A stretch of 44,015 nucleotides of DNA, from NCBI GenBank assembly GCA_017938205.1, contig JAGBCA010000006.1, forward strand, positions 1 to 44,015, given 5' to 3'. This DNA is from Clostridia bacterium. GTDB lineage: Bacteria; Bacillota; Clostridia; Oscillospirales; CAG-272. This document shows positions 1 through 7,370 of this stretch, one piece after another. How positions within the stretch are numbered: the stretch's first letter is position 1; each line of letters begins with the position of its first letter. The position numbers and the translations under genes were made by a program. The notes under the pieces are model-generated. The model saw only the letters and a list, made by a program, of their open reading frames with translations. It was not told the origin of the DNA and searched no databases.

Positions 1-186
1 GCGCAAACGAAAATGACCGAAATATAATGAAAAAACTCCAAAAACAATAAATGAGCTAAGAAATATGGTATATAAGGTGGAAATTCTACGAATTTCTCCA
101 TTAAAATATAGGTCATTTTCTATTTCCGTTTTCGAGGCTCGACGTACTTTTGTACGTAGCGAAGCGGCCGAGCGGTAGTGAATGGC
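1..186. other. Intergenic region, outer part of a dispersed repeat
   Basis: No gene is supported here. Bases from about 110 onward (cattttctat, ccgttttcg, cgtac...tgtacg) match a stretch at about 21008-21050, so this is the outer part of a repeat family. It contains a short palindrome around 141-157 (acgtac/gtacgt). The first 100 bases are AT-rich and show no convincing promoter. Confidence 0.5.
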
Positions 187-327
187 GTTAATAACGCCAG
201 AGCCGTGAGGGACCGAGCCCGCAGGCGAGACCTCTCGCCTCGAAGAACGAAAATTTTCGCGTGGGATCCCCCTATCCCCTTAGCGCATTTGAGGGTAGCT
301 CAAGTTTTATGAACTTGAGCTACCCTC
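187..327 (+). repeat. 141-base dispersed repeat, left copy
   Basis: This stretch is an almost exact reverse complement of 43875-44015, with the same length and only a handful of mismatches. It contains nested palindromes: GGATCC, cgaaaattttcg, aggcgaga/tctcgcct, and a terminal hairpin with a 14-base perfect stem (291-304 with 314-327). The hairpin lies 27 bases past the stop of the manganese catalase gene, as the right copy lies 31 bases past the stop of the surface-protein gene. Neither hairpin has a good T-run, so they are not classical terminators. It could be a MITE-like element or a conserved 3'-end structure. Confidence 0.8.
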
Positions 328-354
328 TTATTATACCAAAAATCCGTGCTCGTT

Positions 355-1017
355 TTACTGAAATGAAGGCTTGTGCGTTTCACCTGTCGCAAAGGTGTTC
401 GGGCCGGGGTTGGAGAGGGAAAAATACATCTTTGCCGCCTTGGTTGTTCCAAAATCGCGGTTGGAGCCGGTTTCCTGCACCTTGTTGAAGGCATCGCGGA
501 ACATCTGATTATGCGCTTCTTCGCGATTAAGAAGGAAATCGATGGTTTCTCTCACCTTCTTGTCCTCGATCTGTCGGTAAAGATATTCATAAACGACCTT
601 GGCTCTTTGCTCCGATGCGATATTGGAGAGCAGATCGGCGCAAAGATCGCCCGTAACGGTCACGTAATCGCCCGTCCAGGAATAACCCGAGGAATTGATC
701 AGCCCGGGATTCAGCCCAAGCAAAACGTGCGTCTGCACCTCGCCTGCCTGCACTTTCGTGAAATCCACGTCATGACCGTTCAGCAGATTGATGGTCTGCG
801 CCACCATCTCCATGTGGCCAAGCTCCTCCGCCGCAATATCAAGGAAAAGATCCTTGATCTCGGGATCCTTAATGCGAAAGCTCTGCGACATATACTGCAT
901 TGCCGCCTTCAGCTCTCCGTTGCCGCCGCCGAGCTGCTCCTGCAAAAGCACCGCATACTGCGGATTCGCTCTCTCTACCTCCACGGGATGAAATAACTGC
1001 TTTTCGTGCTTAAACAT
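355..1017 (-). CDS. Manganese catalase family protein (CotJC-like)
   Basis: A 220-residue ferritin-like four-helix protein of the manganese catalase family, which includes the spore-coat protein CotJC. In characterised members a di-manganese centre breaks hydrogen peroxide into water and oxygen. The expected ligands line up: E35 (GELKAAM), E65 and H68 (EELGHMEM), E136 (ASEQRAK) and H169 (NREEAHNQMF). The length is close to CotJC and shorter than the larger bacterial Mn catalases. The start is supported by a GGAGG Shine-Dalgarno just upstream. It is the last gene on the minus strand here and seems monocistronic. The C-terminal tail is polar and probably flexible. The family call is firm; a role in spores or in oxygen defence is inference. 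Confidence 0.9.
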   Translation of the reverse strand: MFKHEKQLFHPVEVERANPQYAVLLQEQLGGGNGELKAAMQYMSQSFRIKDPEIKDLFLDIAAEELGHMEMVAQTINLLNGHDVDFTKVQAGEVQTHVLLGLNPGLINSSGYSWTGDYVTVTGDLCADLLSNIASEQRAKVVYEYLYRQIEDKKVRETIDFLLNREEAHNQMFRDAFNKVQETGSNRDFGTTKAAKMYFSLSNPGPNTFATGETHKPSFQ

Positions 1018-1023
1018 ACGTAC

Positions 1024-1064
1024 CTCCGTTTTTTATTTCAAGGACAGTATTTCCAAAAACGGAG
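1024..1064 (-). promoter_or_regulatory. Hairpin covering the ribosome binding site of the Mn catalase gene
   Basis: A perfect 10-base inverted repeat (1024-1033 with 1055-1064) pairs CTCCGTTTTT with AAAAACGGAG in the minus-strand RNA. The second arm contains most of the GGAGG Shine-Dalgarno of the catalase gene. If transcription starts upstream of 1064, the site would be sequestered. I found no clear sigma-A promoter here, so the 5' end of the RNA is unknown. Confidence 0.45.
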
Positions 1065-1080
1065 AGGAATAAACATAGAA

Positions 1081-1120
1081 AAATACCCAAGTTTTTCTAT
1101 AAAGAATCCCTTGGGTATTT
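1081..1120 (-). terminator. Rho-independent terminator of the coiled-coil gene
   Basis: An 11-base near-perfect stem (aaatacccaag with cttgggtattt) just downstream of the stop at 1127, with a T-rich tail on the minus strand. Confidence 0.75.
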
Positions 1121-1126
1121 CCTATA

Positions 1127-2497
1127 TTACTTGATCCAAAACCGCTGGTTGTATCGCAAATCGTTTAACAATGTTTCGCTGGTTACGTTTGATTTTTCAA
1201 GAAGTGCGGCATTCATTTCTTGAAGACTGATTTGGGAATCCAGTCTTTGGTTTTGGAAATCGAGCTTTTTGTTCATTGATTCGCCAACTGATACCATATC
1301 CATAGAAAGCGCTTTTAATCTATCGTCGATCCTTTCAAAGCTGATTGCGAGCGCTTGGCCAAGCCCCGAGATTGCGGTTCGAATATGACTGCCGATCGCT
1401 TCTTCAGCAGATTTTATGGCACCAACGATTTGATCGGTTTGTTTCTGCCTATCTAATTGTTGCAGAGCTTCCTTCAGGGTATCTGCACGGCCTGTCATTA
1501 AAAAGTGTAAAATTATATCCAGGTGAGACCAATCGGTAGGAGACAGCGTGATGCCATATGTATCTTCTAAAGCATTTGCAAGATTCTGGGATTTTTTTGC
1601 TTGTTTTTCGATTTCTTGTTCGATTAATTGTATTTCTGTGCTTAACATGCGAATATTCGAATCAAAATCGCGATTTTGAATAGTGACGCTTTTGAGCATT
1701 TTTTCGCATTTCTCCGATGCTTTTTTGGCAGAATCAAGCTTTTGTTTTAATGCGTTTTTTTGCCCTTGCCTCTTTTTTAATAATGCATTTCTTTCGTTTT
1801 CTACCAAGGTATTATACTGTGCTTTAAAGAGACGTTTCTCTTTCGGCAATTCAAATGTATTATAAAAAAGTACTTTTATTATGTCGATTGTTGGACAAAA
1901 AATATAATTTGCAAAATCTTTAATTATATATAAGAGTCCCCATATAATTGGAAGCAAAATCGCAAACGCGACCGGCGATGCAGTTAATCCCCATATAACA
2001 TAAATTATTATGGGCATAAAACTACTTCCTGCGCCACCAAATAGGAGTATTACAACACCGGCGAAATAAACACTGATTGCAACCTTAATCCACAATAATG
2101 ATTTGTCTAAAAACTCTTTATAGAATCCGCGAAATATCATGGGGTTAAAATTGCAAGAATCGGGATCGAAGGCGAATTTTTTGGGCTGGGGCTTTGTAGC
2201 GTCAACGGTTTGCTTTATGCTCGTCTCGTCATTATCTTTGCTCGAAAGCACTTTGTCATCAAAGCCCTCATATGCATACTTTGTTTCCTCATAGTTTTTC
2301 TTGGCATCTTCTAATTCCTTTTGCAGTGCTGCAATCTTGTTCTGAGCTTCTTCTTTTTCTGCTCGTATTTGATCGATTTTTTCAATAGACTTGCTTCTGT
2401 TTTGTTCTTCCTTTCGTATTTCATCCGTGTACTTTGAAATGAGAGACAATCCGCTTCTTAAACTCACGAGATCTGTTGTTACGGTTTCCTTTTCCAC
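1127..2497 (-). CDS. Unrecognised coiled-coil membrane protein
   Basis: A 456-residue protein with no function I can name. An N-terminal charged coiled coil (about residues 20-75) and a linker are followed by a hydrophobic stretch at about 135-200 that would form two or three membrane segments. Then come two long charged coiled coils (about 225-310 and 380-445). Between these is a short non-coil segment (about 325-365, containing GRADTLKEALQQLDRQ) that looks like the most domain-like part. The start is GTG, chosen because AAAGGAG lies 7 bases upstream. The gene is clearly more AT-rich than its neighbours, suggesting a different origin. It follows a folded candidate RNA and terminator by about 20 bases, so its expression may depend on read-through. 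The shape suggests a scaffold or tether at the membrane, but that is only a guess. Confidence 0.7.
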   Translation of the reverse strand: MEKETVTTDLVSLRSGLSLISKYTDEIRKEEQNRSKSIEKIDQIRAEKEEAQNKIAALQKELEDAKKNYEETKYAYEGFDDKVLSSKDNDETSIKQTVDATKPQPKKFAFDPDSCNFNPMIFRGFYKEFLDKSLLWIKVAISVYFAGVVILLFGGAGSSFMPIIIYVIWGLTASPVAFAILLPIIWGLLYIIKDFANYIFCPTIDIIKVLFYNTFELPKEKRLFKAQYNTLVENERNALLKKRQGQKNALKQKLDSAKKASEKCEKMLKSVTIQNRDFDSNIRMLSTEIQLIEQEIEKQAKKSQNLANALEDTYGITLSPTDWSHLDIILHFLMTGRADTLKEALQQLDRQKQTDQIVGAIKSAEEAIGSHIRTAISGLGQALAISFERIDDRLKALSMDMVSVGESMNKKLDFQNQRLDSQISLQEMNAALLEKSNVTSETLLNDLRYNQRFWIK

Positions 2498-2515
2498 CTT
2501 TTTTCTCCTTTAAAA

Positions 2516-2720
2516 TAAAAAATGCGCCTACCGAAGTAAGCGCACAAAAACGCAAACTCCGATAGTCGCCAAACTAATCTTTGCAAAAAGGTATAAAGCC
2601 CCTATACACAAAAATTGGAATTTGCATTTTATCAAACTCTATTTTGTGTATACCGAAAAAGGGCATACCTCTCCCATAACGGAAATTTATACCTTTTTTG
2701 CAATATTCGATTAGTTTGGC
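2516..2720 (-). ncRNA. Candidate structured RNA of about 200 nucleotides
   Basis: The minus strand from 2720 folds as a long rod. There is a perfect 12-base closing stem (2709-2720 with 2568-2579), a 16-base stem with one bulge (2686-2702 with 2582-2597), and an inner 11-base stem (2642-2652 with 2603-2613). A large one-sided bubble (2653-2685) separates the last two. A sigma-A promoter places the start at or next to 2720, exactly the base of the closing stem. The RNA would end at the UUCG-loop terminator at 2524-2543. It could be a small RNA, a 6S-like RNA, or the leader of the coiled-coil gene. I cannot assign a family. Confidence 0.55.
2524..2543 (-). terminator. UUCG-tetraloop terminator before the coiled-coil gene
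   Basis: On the minus strand an 8-base stem (gcgcttac/gtaggcgc) is capped by a C(UUCG)G loop and followed by ATTTTTTATTTT. The Shine-Dalgarno of the 2497 gene follows at once, so this either ends the upstream RNA or acts as an attenuator. Confidence 0.7.
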
Positions 2721-2726
2721 ATTTAT

Positions 2727-2755
2727 ATTTTATCACCGATAGGGGCAAAAGTCAA
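2727..2755 (-). promoter_or_regulatory. Sigma-A promoter of the candidate RNA
   Basis: On the minus strand TTGACT (2750-2755), a 17-base spacer, then TAAAAT (2727-2732). The predicted start is around 2720-2721, the first base of the 12-base closing stem. Confidence 0.6.
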
Positions 2756-2802
2756 GAAAAATCTGTAAGTTCGCAAAAATACACCGTTTCCATGAAAACA
2801 AT

Positions 2803-2831
2803 TTGACAAACCGCAAAATATTTGCTATACT
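2803..2831 (+). promoter_or_regulatory. Sigma-A promoter of cca
   Basis: TTGACA (2803-2808), a 17-base spacer and TATACT (2826-2831), ending about 33 bases before the chosen cca start. Confidence 0.8.
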
Positions 2832-2863
2832 AAAATATCGAAAAAAGAAGGGAGGACTTGTCT

Positions 2864-4168
2864 GTGAAGCTAACGCTTGGCGAGGACGTTTTATACATTA
2901 TAAAAACGCTGGAAGCGCACGGCCACCGCGCGGACGTCGTAGGCGGTTGCGTTCGGGACTTTCTGATGGGCAAGGAGCCCTTCGATATTGATATCACCAC
3001 CTCGGCAAGCCCGGAGGAAATGAAGGCGGTCTTTGCAGGGGAGCGCACGGTTGAAACCGGCATCAAGCACGGAACGCTCACGCTTCTTTTGCACGGTACG
3101 CCCTATGAGATCACCACCTACCGCGTGGACGGCGAATATGTCGACCATCGGCATCCCGAGGAGGTCATCTTCACGAAAACGCTCTCCGAGGATCTTGCAC
3201 GCAGGGATTTTACCGTCAACGCCATGTGCTATAGCCCCAACGGAGGGCTGACGGATCTGTACGGCGGCAGGGAAGATCTGGAGAAAAAAATCATCCGCGC
3301 CGTTGGCGAGCCGGAGCGCAGATTTACCGAGGATGCCCTTCGCATTTTGCGAGGCCTGCGTTTTTCCGCAACGCTTGGATTTGCAATCGAGGAAAACACC
3401 GCCGCCGCCATGAGAAAATGTGCGCGGCTTTTATCCTTCGTCAGCGCCGAGCGCGTGCTCGTGGAATGGAAAAAACTTCTCGGCGGCAAGGATGCGCGCC
3501 GTATCCTTCTTTCGTTTGCGGACGTTTTGGCCGTTGCCATTCCCGCGCTTTCGGATCTCGCGGTTTCTGATATTCCTTCCCTCGAAGGGCTTTTGGCAGA
3601 GGAAAGAATGCTTCTCCTCTTCGCCCTGATGCCTCCCTCCGCGAAGGAAGATGCACATACGTTCTCCCCCGAACCCTTGCCTCCCTCCGGGAGGGAGGTG
3701 GCTTTTGCGCAGCAAAAGACGGAAGGAGCCCGCGCCACCCCCGAAAATGCAAAGCGTAATGCAAGCCGCTTTGAGAGTGCAGCCCTTGCCTTGCGCACCG
3801 ACCGTGCGTTTCTGCGCCGCGGCGTATCCATTCTCACGCATCTTTTTGATGACGATAAAGGAAACGAAGAAAGCCTTTGCCTGCTTCTTCACCATCTCCA
3901 GACGGAGGGGGCAATCTCTGCCCTTCGCATCCGTGTAGCACTCTCCATGACCGATGAAAAACGCCTAAAGGATCTTTTGGCTCTGATCGAAAAGCACCCC
4001 TGCACAACGCTTGCGGATCTTGCCGTGGGCGGAAAAGAACTTTCTGCTATGGGTTATCGCGGAAATTCGATCGGGGAAGGGCTCACCTATCTTCTTTACG
4101 AGGTGATGGGCGGCCGCGTGGAAAATCGCCCCGAGGCACTTCTTTCGCACTTAAAGGCAAGAAAATAA
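2864..4168 (+). CDS. cca: CCA tRNA nucleotidyltransferase
   Basis: A class II nucleotidyltransferase that adds or repairs the 3' CCA end of tRNAs. It shows the fold signature GGCVRD (residues 27-32), the metal-binding D41-I-D43, the RRDFTVNAM motif, and the neck region with EDALRILRGLRFS. I chose the GTG at 2864 because GGGAGG lies 8 bases upstream; a TTG at 2858 is in frame but only 2 bases from that site. The protein (434 residues) has normal CCA/poly(A) polymerase family length. Its middle contains a low-complexity stretch (about residues 258-303) encoded by a palindromic repeat that seems to have inserted in frame. It is the first gene of a housekeeping run reading through to 7318. Confidence 0.92.
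   Translation: MKLTLGEDVLYIIKTLEAHGHRADVVGGCVRDFLMGKEPFDIDITTSASPEEMKAVFAGERTVETGIKHGTLTLLLHGTPYEITTYRVDGEYVDHRHPEEVIFTKTLSEDLARRDFTVNAMCYSPNGGLTDLYGGREDLEKKIIRAVGEPERRFTEDALRILRGLRFSATLGFAIEENTAAAMRKCARLLSFVSAERVLVEWKKLLGGKDARRILLSFADVLAVAIPALSDLAVSDIPSLEGLLAEERMLLLFALMPPSAKEDAHTFSPEPLPPSGREVAFAQQKTEGARATPENAKRNASRFESAALALRTDRAFLRRGVSILTHLFDDDKGNEESLCLLLHHLQTEGAISALRIRVALSMTDEKRLKDLLALIEKHPCTTLADLAVGGKELSAMGYRGNSIGEGLTYLLYEVMGGRVENRPEALLSHLKARK
3675..3740 (+). repeat. Palindromic element inside cca
   Basis: Two adjacent hairpins, cctccctcc/gagggagg (3680-3698) and cttttgc-gca-gcaaaag (3702-3718), are followed by an acggaaggag end. An unpaired partner, cctccctccgcgaaggaag, lies just upstream at 3632-3650. 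The stretch resembles short palindromic repeats scattered in clostridial genomes. It is kept in frame and encodes Pro/Ser/Ala-rich sequence with no family conservation that I recognise. Confidence 0.6.
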
Positions 4169-4222
4169 ACCGCCCCTCCGTCATATACTGTAGTGAGGCA
4201 AATCGCCTCTTTGGGTGACAGT

Positions 4223-4957
4223 ATGAGATATAAAACACTTTATGACGGACAGGAAAAGCACGCCCTCGCTTCCTTCGATACGAAGGAGCAGGCGCAGGCA
4301 TATATAAAGAATGCGGAAACGGCAGCCACCGCGCTATATCCCACGCTTTCGGCCGACGTTGGTATGTTGACGCACTCTCCCATTTGGGGAAGCGCCCCTA
4401 CACCGCAGGCCCTGCGTGCCGCTTCCTATTACCTCGGTGTATCGGCTGGATGGCCGATGAGAGAGATCGCGATGGAATGCGAAAGCGAGAAAATAATTAC
4501 CTTGCCTCTCTCCCACGATCTAACCGGGAAAATACCTCAAAAACGCAAAATATGCAAACAAATGTTTGAAAATATAAAAGTTTTTAACGCAAATGCAGAG
4601 CATACGGCGGCACTTTTTAGTGCTCCGTTTGCATTCGTTCTGATTGGATCCGAGGCGGTAGAAGCCGTGGATCTTTCTCTTGCGGGCGGCCTGCGCTCGG
4701 CAGATGCCAATATCCTCGGTCTGCCGATCTGCTTTGCCTCGCCGGAAGGTGATGTGCTGAAGCTTCGCGCCTGCCAAAGCGGTCGGGGCACTGTTTTCGC
4801 CGATGATGTGATGCATATGCTTGCGCTCGCCTATCTCTATCGGATCGGGCGTGCCGAGGCAGGACACTCGTATTTTGCCGCAGGCGGCGAATATCGCGTA
4901 GAAGGCGGTTTTTCCGTCTCGCTTCGCTCGCTTTGCGTAGAGGAAGTCCCTATATAG
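4223..4957 (+). CDS. Hypothetical protein, possible remote DapF-like fold
   Basis: A protein of about 244 residues that I do not recognise. I start it at ATG 4223; a GTG at 4193 is in frame but overlaps a small hairpin (gaggcaaatcgcctc). Neither start has a strong Shine-Dalgarno. The C-terminal part (LRACQSGRGTVFADDV, then an alanine/leucine-rich helix and a GGEYRVEGG strand) has the same order of elements as the second half of diaminopimelate epimerase. The catalytic cysteine context of that family is not there. If related, it has probably lost epimerase activity. It lies 55 bases after cca and 19 before rqcH, so it is likely cotranscribed with both. Confidence 0.6.
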   Translation: MRYKTLYDGQEKHALASFDTKEQAQAYIKNAETAATALYPTLSADVGMLTHSPIWGSAPTPQALRAASYYLGVSAGWPMREIAMECESEKIITLPLSHDLTGKIPQKRKICKQMFENIKVFNANAEHTAALFSAPFAFVLIGSEAVEAVDLSLAGGLRSADANILGLPICFASPEGDVLKLRACQSGRGTVFADDVMHMLALAYLYRIGRAEAGHSYFAAGGEYRVEGGFSVSLRSLCVEEVPI

Positions 4958-4976
4958 GAAAAAGAAAGGAAACAAC

Positions 4977-6737
4977 ATGGCATACGATGCTTGTATGATG
5001 CGCGCCGTTCTCTCTGAGATCGATGCGCGGTTTATAGATGCAAAGGTAGAGCGCGTGCTCCAGCCCCAGGCGGACGAGGTGGATCTCGTTCTGCGCTCTA
5101 AGGGCGAAACCAAGCGTCTTGTTTTTAATGTCGGGCCAAACGCGCCGCGTATGCAGCTTTCGGAGCAGAGCAAGGAAAACCCCTTGAAGGCCCCGATGCT
5201 TTGTATGCAGCTACGTAAGCACCTCGGCGGTGCGCGTCTTTTGCGCACGGAGCAGCCGGGCTTTGATCGTATTGCAAGACTCTGCTTTTCTGCCTATGAC
5301 GAGATGGGCTATCAGGTCGAATTGCATCTGATCTGCGAGATCATGGGCAAGTATGCCAACTTGATTTTAACGGACGAGGCGGGAAAGATCATCACGGCGA
5401 TGAAGCTGATCGATTTTGCCGCCTCCACCATCCGCCAGGTGCTTCCGGGTATGCAGTACCGCCTCCCCGAAGGGCAGGGAAAGACCTCGCCTCTTGATGC
5501 AACCGCCGAGATCTTTTCCTCGTGCTGGGATTCTTTTCCCTCGGAGCGCACCGTGGAAAAGTTCATAACCATGAATTTTTCGGGCATCGCCACGCAGATC
5601 GCGCACGAGCTTTGCTTCCGTGCCACGGGCGGTATAGACACGCCGCTTGCCTCGGCTGAAAAGGAGCGCGTGAGCGCCGTGTTCTTTGAATGGCAAGCGC
5701 TTCTGAAGGCACATGCCTATCGCCCCACCATGGTTTATAACGCAGAGGGCAAGCCCTCGGACAATTCCTATATGGATATAACCTACCTCGGCGCAAGCAC
5801 GGAGAAAAAGCACTACGCGGATCTTTGTGAAATGTTTGATGCCTATTTTGCTGAGCGTGACCGTCTGGAAAAGATCCATCAGCGTGCAAGAGATATTGTA
5901 ACCCTTCTTTCGCACGCCATCAGCCGCACGGAAAAGAAGATCGCCCTGCAAAGAGAAGCGCTCCTTGAAAGCGAAAAGGCCGCCGAATATAAAAGAAACG
6001 GCGACCTCATCACAGCCAATATCTATCTTTTGAAGCGCGGCGATACTGCACTTACCTGCGTGGATTATTACGATGAAAGCACCCCCACGGTCACGGTGCC
6101 CTTGGATGCCCGCCTCTCTCCCGCACAAAACGCCCAGCGTATGTATAAGCTTTACACCAAGCAGAAAAACGCCAAGGAAATGCTCACCGCCTTGATCGAA
6201 GAATGGGAAAGAGAGCTTCTCTATCTTGAAAGCGTGCAGGATTTCCTTCTGCGCGCCACCTCGGAGGAGGATCTTCTCCAGATCCGGGACGAGCTATATC
6301 ACAGCGGCTACGCCTCGCGCATGAAGGGCTACCGTCCGCAGAAGGTGTCAAAGCAAAAGCCGATGGAGTTTGTCACCGCATCGGGCTACCGCCTTCTCGT
6401 TGGAAAGAATAACACCCAGAACGACTATCTCACCTTCAAGGTTGCAACCAAGGGGGATCTTTGGTTCCACGCCAAGGATATGCCCGGCTCGCACGCGATC
6501 CTTCTCTGCGATGGGGAAGAGCCCTCGGAGCTTGACTATACGCAGGCCGCATCCGTTGCCGCCTATCATTCCAAGGGTAGGGAGAGCGATCTCGTCGCCG
6601 TAGACTATACGCGTGTGAAAAATATCAAAAAGCCCACGGGCGCAAAGAGCGGCTTCGTCACCTATAAAACGAACTACACCGCCTACGTAAAGCCTGCCGC
6701 CTCTCCCGAGGAAGTGGAGGGCGTGAAAGACGTATGA
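4977..6737 (+). CDS. rqcH: Ribosome quality control protein RqcH (NFACT family)
   Basis: The bacterial Rqc2/NEMF homologue, once called fibronectin-binding protein FbpA. It binds stalled 50S subunits carrying peptidyl-tRNA and recruits tRNA-Ala to add C-terminal alanine tails that mark the peptide for degradation. Residues 1 to about 210 form the NFACT-N domain, and D97-R98, the pair needed for tailing in Bacillus subtilis, are present in the same position. A long helical region follows (about 285-430), then the NFACT-R domain (about 465-570) with LLVGKNNTQNDYLTF and DLWFHAKDMPGSHA. The 586-residue length is typical. The Shine-Dalgarno AAAGAAAGGA precedes the ATG. It overlaps the next gene by 4 bases (ATGA). 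Confidence 0.95.
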   Translation: MAYDACMMRAVLSEIDARFIDAKVERVLQPQADEVDLVLRSKGETKRLVFNVGPNAPRMQLSEQSKENPLKAPMLCMQLRKHLGGARLLRTEQPGFDRIARLCFSAYDEMGYQVELHLICEIMGKYANLILTDEAGKIITAMKLIDFAASTIRQVLPGMQYRLPEGQGKTSPLDATAEIFSSCWDSFPSERTVEKFITMNFSGIATQIAHELCFRATGGIDTPLASAEKERVSAVFFEWQALLKAHAYRPTMVYNAEGKPSDNSYMDITYLGASTEKKHYADLCEMFDAYFAERDRLEKIHQRARDIVTLLSHAISRTEKKIALQREALLESEKAAEYKRNGDLITANIYLLKRGDTALTCVDYYDESTPTVTVPLDARLSPAQNAQRMYKLYTKQKNAKEMLTALIEEWERELLYLESVQDFLLRATSEEDLLQIRDELYHSGYASRMKGYRPQKVSKQKPMEFVTASGYRLLVGKNNTQNDYLTFKVATKGDLWFHAKDMPGSHAILLCDGEEPSELDYTQAASVAAYHSKGRESDLVAVDYTRVKNIKKPTGAKSGFVTYKTNYTAYVKPAASPEEVEGVKDV

Positions 6738-7318
6738 CCGAAGAAAAAGGAAAAAGAAAGCTTATGATCGATCTGAACGAATTGCATCAGTATTTTATTC
6801 TGCAGCATCTCGGTGAAGGGGACGTTGCTGCAGATTTCACGATGGGAAACGGCGGCGATACGCTCTTTCTCTCGAAAACCGTCGGCGCGAGCGGCCGCGT
6901 GTATGCCTTTGACATTCAGGAGGAGGCCTTGATCTCCACGCGCGCGCACCTCGAGGCAAACGGCGCCCCCGAAAACTATACTCTGATCTGCGACTCCCAC
7001 CATAAAATGGCAGACTATATCAAGGAGCCGATCAAGGCGGGAATGTTCAATCTCGGATATCTGCCGAGAAGCGGAAAAAAGCATATCACAACGATGCGCG
7101 AAACCACCCTGCCTGCCGTGCAGGCTGCACTCGAAGCTCTCGCGCCGGACGGCGTTCTTCTGATCGCTATTTATCCCGGTCATGAGGAGGGGGCATTGGA
7201 GGGAGAAATGCTCGAGGAATACCTTTCCACCCTCAGCCGCTTCAAGCTTTGTGCCTCGAAATTCCGCATCATCAATTCTCCCACCGCACCGTACTTCTTC
7301 CTCGTGGAGAAGAAATAA
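6734..7318 (+). CDS. MnmM/YtqB-like SAM-dependent methyltransferase
   Basis: A 194-residue class I methyltransferase of the 'rRNA methylase' family (PF06962). Its studied member YtqB/MnmM of Bacillus subtilis methylates nm5s2U at the tRNA wobble position. The SAM-binding motif appears as DFTMGNGGDTLFLS, followed by the acidic motif VYAFDIQ. The segment NLGYLPRSGKK takes the place of the NPPY-like motif and is typical of this family. Translational coupling to rqcH through the ATGA overlap is likely; a second ATG at 6764 is possible. The family call is strong; the exact substrate is inferred. Confidence 0.85.
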   Translation: MTEEKGKRKLMIDLNELHQYFILQHLGEGDVAADFTMGNGGDTLFLSKTVGASGRVYAFDIQEEALISTRAHLEANGAPENYTLICDSHHKMADYIKEPIKAGMFNLGYLPRSGKKHITTMRETTLPAVQAALEALAPDGVLLIAIYPGHEEGALEGEMLEEYLSTLSRFKLCASKFRIINSPTAPYFFLVEKK

Positions 7319-7330
7319 TATCCTATAAAA

Positions 7331-7364
7331 ATCACCCGCCGTCCGTAAAGGATCGCGGGTGATT
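7331..7364. terminator. Bidirectional terminator
   Basis: A 9-base stem (atcacccgc/gcgggtgat) lies between the converging methyltransferase and GH30 genes. The T-rich tail (ATTTTTATAGG) is better on the minus strand. Confidence 0.7.
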
Positions 7365-7370
7365 ATCTTG

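Noticed and set aside
187-327. Integron attC site
   Set aside because: Palindromic and at a gene 3' end, but the core GTTRRRY/RYYYAAC boxes do not fit and there is no integrase.
2516-2720. Retron-type RNA
   Set aside because: It has complementary ends like a retron msr-msd RNA, but there is no reverse transcriptase nearby.
2858-2863. TTG start for cca
   Set aside because: Only 2 bases from GGGAGG; the GTG at 2864 has proper spacing.
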